NCBI GenBank assembly: GCA_921293015.1
Contig: OV121088.1
Span: 3,162,001 to 3,226,000, forward strand
Direction of reading: 5' to 3'
Length of the DNA: 64,000 nt
Source: Phorcus lineatus
Taxonomy: Eukaryota; Mollusca; Gastropoda; Trochida; Trochidae
Shown here one piece after another: positions 38,601-48,770 of the stretch (position 1 is its first letter; each line of letters begins with the position of its first letter). Both the position numbers and the translations under genes were made by a program. Below the pieces are notes generated by a model. The model was given only the letters and a program-made list of their open reading frames with translations, was not told the DNA's origin and did not search any database.

Positions 38601-39715
38601 GCTCATCGGGCCTAAAGGGCAAAGTATAATATGGAAGTGAAAATAGGACCATAAAAGATATTTTTTGGAAGTATAACAAAATGTGGCCATTGTAAAATAT
38701 AGATAATAAAGAAGCTGATCATGTTTAATATAATCTCCTCAAGATTATTTTTATTTTGAAACGGAAATGTTTTTAATCCTGAAATTGGACTTTTTTTCAG
38801 GCAATACATCAGTCATACTTTTGCTTAAACCTTGTAATCTTTTAATATAGTAATTTCTAACTTGTAGTAATTTACTGTTGTGTAATATATTTAATTCAAG
38901 TTTGTATTTTTCAGATTGATTATATATTTTTACGGGAAAATAAAAATGTCCACTTCCAGGATGTTGAAATCATTGATGATGGAACAAAAGGGTAAATTTT
39001 AAAAAGATGTTTTCTTTAAACCTAAAGTGTGTAAATTTCAAACCATAGTCAAAATAATAAGTTTTCAATTAGACTAATTTCATTGAAACCAGATCCAAAC
39101 CTTCACTCGTACCTTGCTGAATTTATGATCTGAGTACAATTCCAAAGGAATGGGTCAGTTAATTTTTCTCTGAAGCCAATCAGCAATGACTCAAGAAAGC
39201 CATGGGTAGGGTTTGATACCCAAGTAGGCCTCTGATTGTAGAAATTCATGGAAGATTAAGGATACACACAAGGTCACTTGACATTAACCCAATAGAGCAC
39301 TCTTTGGATCAGAAATAAAGGGTGTGAGTGATAGGATCTACCAGGTTACAAAAAAATTGCTGTTAGACCTTAGGTGTGTGAATGAATGCAAAAAATGATA
39401 AATAAATTTTTATTTGGGGGTTTTAAAATGAGTTAAAGTTTGACAAATAATGATCCTTCATTTGCGGAGCATACCGGTAATTAATATTTGTACCACTTGA
39501 AAACTTTTAGTTTGGTATGGAAGTTACATTTATGGTGAGGTGCTACCAAGAATAGAAACTTACTTCAAAGTGACTGAGGCAAAAAGCAACCACATTAATT
39601 GATTTGTATTAAAAAAGTTCTGATGAAGTAATTTTTAATTGACAAGTGTTTGTGTTGCAGGGAGAAGGCAGCCTCCGACCATGTACCCCTTGTCTCAGCC
39701 TTTGGATTCACCTGA
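32636..39715 (+). CDS. Secreted endonuclease/exonuclease/phosphatase-fold protein (DNase I-like), 11 exons
   Basis: Exons: 32636-32702, 33128-33216, 33525-33617, 36060-36617, 37126-about 37194, 37452-37570, 37703-37778, 38068-38213, 38467-38572, 38915-38991, 39661-39715. All acceptors are AG, donors are GT, and phases agree, giving about 484 residues. The start ATG 32636 opens a signal peptide (MHTNLYGLLSYLCFALC). Residues about 24-235 are an unrecognised N-terminal region. The EEP domain follows with TYNIWN (243-248), ALQEVR (E283), NTHL (362-365), GDFN (394-397) and SDH (472-474), all the usual metal and catalytic positions. Family members hydrolyse phosphodiesters or phosphomonoesters; the substrate here is unknown. 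The exon 5/6 junction is least certain. Confidence 0.88.
36060..36617 (+). CDS. Nuclease-fold gene exon 4: N-terminal region and first EEP motif
   Basis: This 186-codon exon is the largest of the gene. Its first part (KLVYTRNDRLPYLQ, TFLIFGFTYSFHLAWN) matches no family I recognise. It contains several cysteines and candidate N-glycosylation sites (NLT, NLS), fitting a secreted protein. Its last 30 residues begin the EEP fold (SVMTYNIWNF) and end at donor AAG/GTAAGA. Confidence 0.88.
37126..39715 (+). CDS. Nuclease-fold gene exons 5-11: EEP catalytic domain
   Basis: Seven short exons carry the remaining catalytic motifs in family order: DIVALQEVR (exon 5), YQPAQ and EEGVAIFSRYP (exon 6), VFNTHLSLSHEAR and ILSGDFNAEP (exon 8), GNTFSTL (exon 9), IDYIFLRE (exon 10), SDHVPLVSAFGF (exon 11). 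The exon 5 donor could be GTGTGC or the overlapping GTGCTA; only the second keeps phase with exon 6. Family members usually have a dozen or so more residues at this junction, so a micro-exon between 37195 and 37451 may be missing. Confidence 0.82.
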
Positions 39716-39723
39716 GAATGTGC

Positions 39724-39729
39724 AATAAA
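39724..39729 (+). terminator. Polyadenylation signal AATAAA of the nuclease-fold gene
   Basis: AATAAA starts only 9 nt after the stop codon at 39713-39715, implying a very short 3' untranslated region of a few tens of bases. Confidence 0.7.
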
Positions 39730-39954
39730 ACTGTTTTACTTTTTTTGTTCTTCATCAAAGTTAAAACAAAATGATTTATGATTAAGCAAAAGAGTTGATA
39801 TACTGGGTGTTTTGGTTGGTTCCAATAATCGGTAAGGGTTCTTGCATTCAATGTTGAAGTTGGAACTATATCTAAATAGAAATCCCTCGCCAAACATTTC
39901 GGGGGAAATAAAAATTACCCTCGTCCATTGAACCTTCTGTCCATGCACTTGTGC

Positions 39955-40430
39955 AAACTCTTTCCGTTCTAGAACTAAACAACCATAAGGCCTAGCTCAT
40001 TGAAATTTGGTATATGGAATAATCATTATGTGAACTGGTGCCTTTTGGGGTATTCAATTTCTTCAACATTGCAACTGAAAGTTTTGCTTCCACACCAGAA
40101 CTCAAAACAATAAGACCTTGCTCATTACAACTTGGTATATGGGGCAGTCATAGTGGCCTTTTGGGTATTCAACTTATTCCTACTTTAATTTGGCAATTTC
40201 AGGGGAAACATTCTTTAGAATTTTGATTCAAAACCAGAACTTGAAAACTGTAAGGGTTATCTCATGGGAACTTGTTGTGTAGAACAATCAACAGGTTTAG
40301 TGGTTCCTTTTTGGTTTTAGACTTCTTTGAACAATGCTTTTTGTCTGTTAACACAGAAACACAAGTCAAAGTACTATTCCAAGGTTGAACCTCAAAACCT
40401 TAACACTTAGCTATTGAAACTAAGGATCTT
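39955..40430. repeat. Degenerate tandem repeat, about 120-135 bp period, three to four copies
   Basis: Units share AGAACTNAAAACAATAAG, then CTCATT and ACTTGGTATATGG, then TTTTGGNNTTCAA. Divergence is high. The array lies just downstream of the nuclease-fold gene. Confidence 0.65.
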
Positions 40431-40666
40431 AAACAATCATCTTCTGAAGATAAAAGATAACCAGTGATCTGCTTTGGAAAGTTTTCATCTACTAATGTCA
40501 GTTAGTGAGGGTTTATGAAAGATTACAACTTCTTAAATATTTTTCAATATAATTCTCACTTTTGCCACTTGGCGGAGGATATAGCTGCTTCTGCTTTTTT
40601 TATTTGTATGCCTTCTCTGTCCATTGGTACCAAAAAGTGAACAGTCAATAATACGAGGAACAGAGC

Positions 40667-41144
40667 TTAAAGAGCCACTCTGTGAGTTGTTGGAGTCATA
40701 TATGCCAAATTTAATCAATGGTGTCATTTGATTGCGAAGTATCGACTGTTACCAAAAAAAACACATTTGAAAGCTTATTGGCTTTGTACAGTGACATTAT
40801 GAAGGTAGAACGTCGCAATTTTGATCAAAAACCTGACAGTGGCGCGCGTCAAATAGTCAAACATAATTTTGGAGACTTATTTAAAACAGCAAGGGGGGCA
40901 GTTAGGAGTTGGTAGCGTTTGTTAGGTTATATAACTAGTATCCATGTATATTGGACGTGATATATACACCTTTGTGCATTTAAAAGGCTGTCTTTAGATT
41001 TTCATGGAAAACCAGTATTTGTTATATATATGTCTTTTGGACATGAAACATTAAGATGTTTTGATTTTATAACACCACATATGACATTTAGGTTTGTATC
41101 AAAGGTAAATAATATGTTATGAAAATCACGGAGTGGCTCTTTAA
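40667..41144 (+). mobile_element. TTAA-flanked MITE, copy 5 (478 bp)
   Basis: Both termini are complete (TTAAAGAGCCACTCTGTGAG at left, ATCACGGAGTGGCTCTTTAA at right). It aligns along its length with copy 1 (inverted) and copy 2. A 65-codon plus-strand frame (40718-40915) is similar to a frame in copy 1, but this follows from nucleotide similarity and no transposase motif is visible. Confidence 0.87.
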
Positions 41145-42294
41145 GGCAATGCAAAAAAAATAGACTGCATGAAGATGGTTTGTACCATATGCAATATTCT
41201 GGAAGAAAATTTTCTTCAACGCTCTCAAAGTTTGACACCATGGAACTTTTACCGACCGCCACAAGCTGGTCTATTGACCCTGGGGCCTGTTCGACAAAAC
41301 AGTAGAGTTACACTAAGTTGTAGCCAATCTTTTGACATTGGTTACAATTGATTGTAGCCTTATAATGAATTGTAAGTGTTTAATGGTACGGGCTCCTGGA
41401 ACCTTCCTGAACCTTTTATTGAACTCATTCTGGCGCAGGTGTGTTAAGAGGCTAAATCAGAACATGTTTCCATTGCGACAATTTGCTAAGCCATTGTGCT
41501 CACATTCACCATCAAACTTGAACCTGTGAAGATAACAAGCAGTTCAGATGAACATCTCTTATTTTTAGTTATAATAATTCTGACCATTGCGGGAATGCGC
41601 TGAGCTGACGTTGCCTTTGTTCAAATTATGCTTGATGCATGATAAATTAGAGGTAACTTGCTTCCCTTTCAGTATCAGAGATAAATAGACAATCAGAAAC
41701 AGTTTCATATTTTCTTTATTTCATTATGTCAATATTTTTTTGTCATGAAGAAATATTTATCCATATGATTGTTATCCTTGTGATGAACCATTGCAAACAA
41801 TTTGCAACAAATCAGAAGCAGTTTGATACCATATATTTATATTTATATATATATATATATATTCTTTTTATGTACAAGATTATTAATGATATTGTTGTTT
41901 CAGTAAAATTAAGTATACACATCCAATACTGCTTAATATTCAACACTTGTATGTACATTAAAATAGAGATGAAATTAAGCCATCGCTAAACCTAAAGTAA
42001 CAAAATACCAGGAAAACAATGTAATCCCAAATGAATATATACATGCATGATGAATATATATCTGCAAAACCAGAAAAGGAAAACAAAACAAGGAAACCTC
42101 AAACATTTTAAAAAGCTGTTTAAAAATATTCCATGAAGAAAGAAAATCCGTGAAGGAAAGTTTTAGATAAAGATTCAATGCTGAAGATGAATTTGAACCA
42201 GGTATATGAAAATAAACAAGGTTGATGTGGTGGAAAGAAATCTGCATATTGGCCTTTTGCTTCTTAAGAATAAAATAAGTTGTTACAGTTTTCA

Positions 42295-42510
42295 CTTTAT
42301 TCGGGGTCACAGGGTCGTTAATCCTTTAAATCATAATCCCCTATCACCTAAGAAGAAGGCGAAAGTTAGTTTTAGGGGATGGCACATATGAGGAGCCAAA
42401 GGGTCTCAAAATCTATAAATTATAATCCCTGTTAGCTAAGGAGTCTGTACACAATGAATCAGCTTTCTAGGGCTCTTGCTTCAGATGACAAATTTAGTTT
42501 TTCAAGGGAC
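42295..42510. repeat. Dispersed satellite unit (same family as 6470-7140)
   Basis: The order GGTCACAGGGTCGTTAAT, ATAATCCC, CTAAGAAG, GGGATGGCACATATGAGG, then TAAATTATAATCCCTGTTAG, AAGGAGTCTGTACACAA and CAGCTTTCTAGGGCTCTTGC matches the array at 6470-7140. Confidence 0.7.
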
Positions 42511-43870
42511 ATAAGTTTGAATTGAGTTCTTAAATAGAGTTCAGTAAAATCTAGATTTTGATCTCATTGAACATGTTTCCTTCCCTATTGTTTTTGCTTA
42601 CATCCCTATTGAGTTTCCCCTGAGTCCCTTCTTTCCGATACTAATATTGACAATACTACAGAGATTGTCAGGTATTCTAACTGGATCAATGATTTAATAA
42701 ACATAGAAATAATGAGATATGCTTCAAGATAATCAACTTTGTTCACCAAACGCAAAGCTTTTGCATGGATCCTGGAACCCATGACTGAAGAAGTTGTTCT
42801 GTACAATCTTTACTTTAATATTGCCTCATTTGATACGTAGAATAAGCAATTAATGAGAACTATGATGTATAGTGGAGACATTTAAAAAAAATATTTAAAA
42901 ATTCAAAATGAACTCAATAAAACAAATGACCAGGCCGTTTTCAACATGTAAGTCTGACGTCAGACTGTGATGTATTAAATATCTTGAAGTTGAACTTTTA
43001 ATGATCCTTATTCTTGAGTATGCCTTACTGGCCTAGTTATATTATTTATAAATATATTTACACCGACACTAAACAATGTCTTTCAGATAAAATCACATCG
43101 CTTGCTGAATTCAGGATATGTAAGTTTTAATTGTTGATTGTTGAAACATTTTTAGAGCATTTCCTGTATTCATTATGCCCGAGAGTGACTAAATATGCAT
43201 AGTTCTGGTTTCATGGTGTCAAAATTATTAATTTTTTTTATAAGTATTGCAAATGTGTCATTATCATTTTTATCATCATTGTCGTCATCATCATCGTCGT
43301 AATCAGCCCAGAAGGGGTTATTAAGGCGCCTCTCTTTCTCCTTTCTAGTTTTTGTGTCCAGTAGGATGGTTTACAGGTCAGCTACGTATTATTTGCTTAT
43401 TTTATGTAGTTTTATTTTAGTTGTCTTTGCATAATTCATATTTGACAAATTTATTATCATCCACAGCAATAATTCTGGTTGTAAATTTTAAACGAATTGT
43501 GGAATGTTTTGGAGTAAATCAATTCATCATATGCTCAAAATCCTTGTATTATGTGTACTTGGAAAAAATAAGAAATTAAGAGACGTCTTTCATATGTATA
43601 TCACTTCGACACAACACTCAAATATTTAATTTTATAACTTATATATATATATATAAATAATGGTGACGATCCTTGATGTGTTATAGTGCTTTTCCTAACA
43701 TAAAAATCATCATGTTCAAAGCAATTGGTAAAAATCCCCGACCTAACCCATTTTGTAACCCATATGGTCAATCATAAGCAATGATATATTTTTAATATTG
43801 GCACATGTGCACATATCACTTTTGCCTAGCAATGATTGTTTCAGCGTGAGTGACCATATTTTATCGTCCC

Positions 43871-43901
43871 TGACGTCACAAAACCATTGTTGATGACGTC
43901 A
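43871..43901. promoter_or_regulatory. Two consensus CRE octamers, 23 bp apart
   Basis: TGACGTCA occurs at 43871-43878 and 43894-43901. This is the palindromic binding site of CREB/ATF bZIP factors. No gene start is recognised nearby, and it may simply belong to a repeat. Confidence 0.4.
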
Positions 43902-43984
43902 CTGTAGCGGGCCGTCGCAAGGGAAGGAGGGCGTTTTGTGAATATTTCCATGCGTTTGAAATGTATTAGATTCGGTATTAAGAA

Positions 43985-44074
43985 ATTATTACCCTTGGAA
44001 GTGTCTCATATGACTTTTACGAAAATTCACACTTGTTCCTAAAAATCATATGACACACTTCCTCAGGTAATAAT
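43985..44074. repeat. Imperfect inverted repeat (29-bp arms)
   Basis: Left arm ATTATTACCCTTGGAAGTGT, ending CTCATATGA, pairs with right arm TCATATGACACACTTCC, ending GGTAATAAT, across a loop of about 30 bp. It could be the core of a foldback element. Confidence 0.6.
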
Positions 44075-44647
44075 CTCTATGTATGTATCGTTTTTTGGTT
44101 GCATCAGTGACGGCACTGAATAAACAACGTTTCAGTTCATCATAAGTACCAAGTTCCAACATATTAATGGGGTCGTTTGTATAACTTCCTATAACATGAT
44201 ATCAAGTCACTGATACAGACTAAATCGAGATACTTTGATACTGAGACATATTATTGATGAGAAAAATTAAGGGGTATTATTATGGGTATCAGTATATATT
44301 TGGAAAACATCCATCAGAGAAACGGTTTGTTTTTTAAACTCCTTTCTGCGTTACCACTCAAATGACAAAATATTATTTCATCATTTCTATCTATTGGTAT
44401 TTGATTCAGGATTTTGTACCACTATATTTCTTATGTTTTCCCCCCAATTTAACTCTTGGATTTTAATCATTTATAAACAATATAAAGTTGAATTTTGCAT
44501 GTACTCATGACTTTCGGTTTAAATTATTATCAAGACACATATTTTGTCAATCTCTTTGTAGGTTTGGTTTCTGCATCATTTGCTGACCAATAATTGTCAG
44601 TAATACTTTTTTACATGGTTTAGACATTCTCTTAGAAATCTAACGCC

Positions 44648-47092
44648 TTAGCTGGCCTCCCTTCCGTCAGGACATTCACCCAGGATTGTCTCCCCTGGAG
44701 TACGTCCGGTCAGAGTTACGGCATTCTTCCTGTGGAAGTCAATAATGTCTTCTTCCGAGCTGAACGCCTATATCAACGGAAAAAAGGAAACTTTGAAAAT
44801 GAACTCATTGATTCTGTCAGGCTACCTTCCATCAAACATCTGAAAAATCAATACAATGTTCATTATATTAAAGAATATTAGGTTTTTTCTGTTGCTTGTC
44901 TGTCTTATATGCTCTCTTCTTACCAAGAAAGAGAAGAGGGATTCTTAAAAGATATAGAACCCTTTGCAATGGTAAACGCTTTTCAAAATGTTAGGGAACA
45001 AATAGCCAAACGTTGAGAAAATTTATATGGACCAATTTAAGGATTGCACCACAAACTGGCTGGAATCTCGGGTAATTGACTCAAAAGTTTTAAATAAAGG
45101 CAGGCTTTTGTCATGTTTAAAAGGAATAACCGAGATAAGCGTCAACGTCAAGTAAAGCATAAGCTGACGGCTTTGCAATATATACGTACTCAGGTGTGGT
45201 CTCCTGTCTGAGTACAAGCTCATCTGGATAAACTATATACTATTAAGATCAGGGAATATAACCGCACTTCCTTTTTATAAACAGTTGAGCATATGAACAT
45301 CCACTTACAATTTCGTTATGTTTTTCCTCCCCGAGTGCAAACTGTCCATCGGGGCGCTTCCTGACCTTTAGGTTGTTGACCCTGTCCTTATACAGCAGAA
45401 CCAGGGTGTACGGCTGGGATTCCTGCTTCCTACTCGTCCGCATCAGGTACGCACCGTCCTGAAACAAGACAACGTAAATCTATACGGACCGGCCAATCAA
45501 ATAGTTTTGTAGCGATGGTTAGTGATAAATCTGGCCAACAACAGATCAGATGCGATTTCTGCGACAATGGTAATCATGTCTGGTTGAGTTTATTGTACAA
45601 TTACCCATGCACTGATATTTGTATGTCTTCGAAGTAGCTGTGGTAAATTTATATGAATGTGCTTTTAGAGATATTTACGCAATGATCCAAAACAAAGAAC
45701 GCAGGCTTCCAAGCGATATCGTTAATTGGTTGTCCATTTTAGATAGGTTATAGGTCATAGATGCTACTACTTCGTTGACTATTACAACTGCCAATATTAA
45801 AAATAAATATACTACAAATGCTTATGCTACTACTTCTAATACTCTAACGGCTACTGCAAATACATTTACCACTAATTGTACTACTACATATTCTACTACC
45901 ACTACAAATACTATCTCTACTACTACTACTACTGCTACCACCACGACTACAACTACTGCTGCTACTACTACATTATTTACCACGTATGACAACACTACGT
46001 CTACTACTGCTTTATCCTACAACTACGTATATACTACTCTTACCACTACTACTGCTACTTCTAATAAAGCTACTCCTTCTCCTACTGATCTTACTCCTAC
46101 AACGACTACTGTAGAAGACCCCGACAGACACCCACCTTCCCGATGCTCTGCACCCTCTTGGCGCCCTCCTCCCGGGAGATGTCTCCGTGGTACCAGGGGT
46201 ACATCGACAGTCTCAGCTGGCTCACACAAGCGATACACACACTTAATCTCACAGTGTTGAAATAGGTACTATCAAGGTATTTCGTTTAATCTTTTTAATC
46301 TGTGTATGCATGATTTATTATTAAAATGTACCATTTCCAAATATTCATGAACCATTTTATTTGGGGAACTATTTTGTTTAATTTAGATTGCTTTAGGTTC
46401 GAAATTTGACGAAGAAAAGCGTGCATCCAACTAACTGACCAAAAATCAAGACCTGAGGAGGTAGAACCAAACTCCACTTTTGAAAATATTATTTCCCCCC
46501 TCTCACTTAAAAGAAACGCCACATCAGGTTTTTCTATTATGGTACATGTAAATCAATCGAAATATAAGAGTAGAAAGAAACAAATCGTTGAATTTAATCA
46601 TTTGTGAAAACAAACCAAGGGACCACACATGCCTGAATGATCTTTAACATTTAAAAAATAATATTTCAATTATAACTTTGAAGAAACTATTTGATCATTT
46701 GCTGTGAATAATCATAAGTGAATGATTCAGGCAGTTAACTGCAGGAGTTAAATATCATACAAATTTCAGTAACAATTATTATGGCAATATTGTAAGAAGT
46801 ATTAATTGTGGATTATGTTACGAGAACAAAAGCTAGTTTAAACTATAAAATCAGATTAAATAAACGGCTTCATCGTCACATCGTCAATACAAATGGATGC
46901 ATAATTATTGAAACATTTGTCCAGAACAAAAGATGGGATAACATGAAGAAATAAATTTTACAAGTAAGATAACCTTAAGACAATGATAGAGAAATGATTG
47001 AGTGTTATCGTTCTTGATGTAAATAAAACCAATCTCACCGAGCAGGCATCAGCATACACGTCGTCGTCGTCATTCTTGAAGACAAACACCTC
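44648..47092 (-). CDS. SH2-domain adaptor protein, C-terminal four exons (SLP-76/BLNK-like)
   Basis: Exons 47039-47092, 46136-46216, 45309-45458 and 44648-44767 are all phase 0 and total 405 nt, or 134 residues plus stop (TAA 44648-44650). The first encodes an acidic tyrosine segment (NDDDDVYADACS). The next three build an SH2 domain: YPWYHGDISREEGAKRV, then DGAYLMRTSRKQ with the phosphotyrosine-binding Arg, PYTLVLLYKDRVNNLKV, and AFSSEEDIIDFHRKN. The order with SH2 at the extreme C-terminus and the phrase YTLVLLYKD resemble SLP-76/BLNK/CLNK adaptors of immune-receptor signalling, and YADA may be a phosphorylation site. Upstream exons are not identified; they would lie to the right of 47092. 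Confidence 0.85.
45815..46108. repeat. Degenerate (ACT)n trinucleotide tract in an SH2-gene intron
   Basis: About 290 bp dominated by ACT/ACA/GCT triplets in one phase, giving a Thr-rich 161-codon plus-strand frame. It lies only 28 bp from the donor of the exon at 46136. I call it an interrupted microsatellite rather than a gene. Confidence 0.85.
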
Positions 47093-47422
47093 CTGCAAAG
47101 CATACAAACAAATAACTCCATCTTTCAAGAAGAATTGACATCGTCAATAGAATATATACTGATTATTTTACACAGTTAACATAATTATTGCAAAGGAAAG
47201 GTCATAGTACATAGTAGAAAATAGTAAAAATTCTGACTTTGCGTTTTTTGTGTGTAGGATTTCCGCAGATTCAGCACCAACCAAACCATTAGCTTACCCA
47301 CCCGGCCATCAAGCATCGACACAAAGGTGAGAACTTGTGTTATTACAGACGGAAGCTAGTTTAATAATCTAGCATGGTGAAAACATCGCGAGGATTCACA
47401 CAGAGCTTCGTCAGTTCGATGA

Positions 47423-47683
47423 TTAAAGAGCCACTCCGTGATTTTCATCACATATTATTCACCTTTGATACGAACCAAAACGACATATGTGGTGATATAA
47501 AACCAAAACATCTTAACTTTTCATGTCCAAAAGACATATATATGACAAATACTGGTTTTCCATGAAAATATAAAACCATCCTAATAAAAACATAGAGGTG
47601 TAGATATCACATATATACATGGATACCAATTATATAACCTAACAAACACTATAAACTCCAAACTGACCTCCTGGCGGCTTTTA
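47423..47683 (-). mobile_element. TTAA MITE, copy 6, truncated at its right side
   Basis: It starts TTAAAGAGCCACTCCGTGAT and follows copy 1 for about 260 bp, up to a segment ending CCTGGCGGCTTTTA. There it stops abruptly at a different TTAA-starting sequence (47684), so the second half of the MITE is missing. Confidence 0.82.
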
Positions 47684-48016
47684 TTAAAGGAGGACTGCAA
47701 CTCTAATTTTTAACTTCCAGTGTTTTATTAGCGAGGCCCCGCGAGAGTCGTAAATCTCAATCAGCGCGGTCTCTACTCAGCGGTGTTTTTTCTGCGCAGC
47801 TTACCTACTCGCGGTTACCCTTACGCGCGAATTACCCAACAGGATACGTGTGTGAGAATGTCGTTGTAAACAAATCGTTCTACAACTGAACTGCCATATG
47901 AGATACGAGATAAACATTATAAATCATTTTAAATTGAAATATTATACATTTACATTGCTTACATTTTACTTTTAAGCTTGGACACTACCAACTTCGCAAT
48001 ATTTCTTTCGATATTT
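47684..48016 (+). mobile_element. Possible end of a second TTAA element
   Basis: TTAAAGGAGGACTGCAACTC at 47684 is nearly the inverse of the sequence at 59985-60007 (reverse complement TTAAAGGGGAACTGCAACCC). The 330 bp that follow are richer in GC (GCGAGGCCCCGCGAGAG and similar) and not otherwise recognised. This could be a terminal inverted repeat of another TTAA-target element, but full boundaries are unproven. Confidence 0.4.
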
Positions 48017-48225
48017 TTTAAAGTTAGGTTCTGACTTGTGTGGAAAGATTTGGGATTTTCGTCACTATTACTCAATTCCTATGATAAAAAAAATTTCACT
48101 TACTATTTGAAATTTCTTATCTATGACAGATATAGGAGTTTGAGGGGTTTTTTAAAATTTGGCAGTAAATTGAACCAGCCAGGCGTCCCGATAGTTGCGA
48201 TGTCGGATTTCTGATTACGAATGAA

Positions 48226-48770
48226 TCACAGGGGCGTGTATCGTTTAGAAATAGCTTTAGAAAGACATATATACCCATAGACCCTACCCTACTACTATAT
48301 AAAAGGAAAGGGATGTAACGACCAAACCACCCCATGCTCGAACAAAGTCAGTTTTCGCATCCAAAATAATTTTTCTGGACAAATTGTTCACTACGATTCG
48401 AAAGCTAAATGATTTCCCTACAAAACGAGCTATGGATTGTCAAAATCGGGTAATTATTTCAAAAGTTACATGCAACGACGTCCCGAAAATCGCTACCGCC
48501 AGATTTTCAGGCCAAAATCCCCACTCACGAAAAACAGCAAAAACTCACCGTTTAACATCGTTTATTGATTCCAGCAATGTTGACAACACCAATGTAGAGC
48601 TCGATTCGATCGGCGACATCGAACTACATGTTCACAATATGAGAACAGCACCTAATTATTATTTCTACGAGTGCTAGCAGACATTATATAAAAAATCATC
48701 TGCCTTGCGGTTGTCTTGTCCACCATAACAGTGGCCTTGACATTCATTTGACCTCGTAGCCGCAGCAAAT
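48226..48770 (+). repeat. 545-bp inverted repeat, left arm, with TATA box and 97-codon frame
   Basis: It is the reverse complement of 53382-53926 with no indels; paired positions always sum to 102152. A TATATAAAAGG box lies at 48296-48306. An open frame from 48384 to a stop after 48677 reads TTIRKLNDFPTKRAMDCQ and ends NYYFYEC. It has no ATG at its start; the first in-frame ATG is 16 codons in. I see no known domain in it. Confidence 0.9.

Larger units (their letters stand above)
41145..44640. other. Intergenic; dispersed repeats and a regulatory-looking motif pair, no gene recognised
   Basis: Contains one copy of the dispersed satellite family (42295-42510), a pair of cAMP-response-element octamers (43871-43901) and an imperfect hairpin (43985-44074). 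The rest is AT-rich, with no exon I can support. Confidence 0.4.

Noticed and set aside
40718-40915. 65-codon frame in MITE copy 5, similar to one in copy 1
   Set aside because: Similarity follows from the nucleotide identity of the copies; both strands give comparable frames and no transposase motif is present.
45775-46260. 161-codon Thr-rich plus-strand frame
   Set aside because: It is an ACT-type triplet repeat; its end overlaps, on the opposite strand, the well-supported SH2 exon.
47270-47330. Additional 5' exon of the SH2 gene (minus strand, reading MLDGR before a GTGGGT donor)
   Set aside because: Phase would fit, but five codons and a weak donor are too little evidence.
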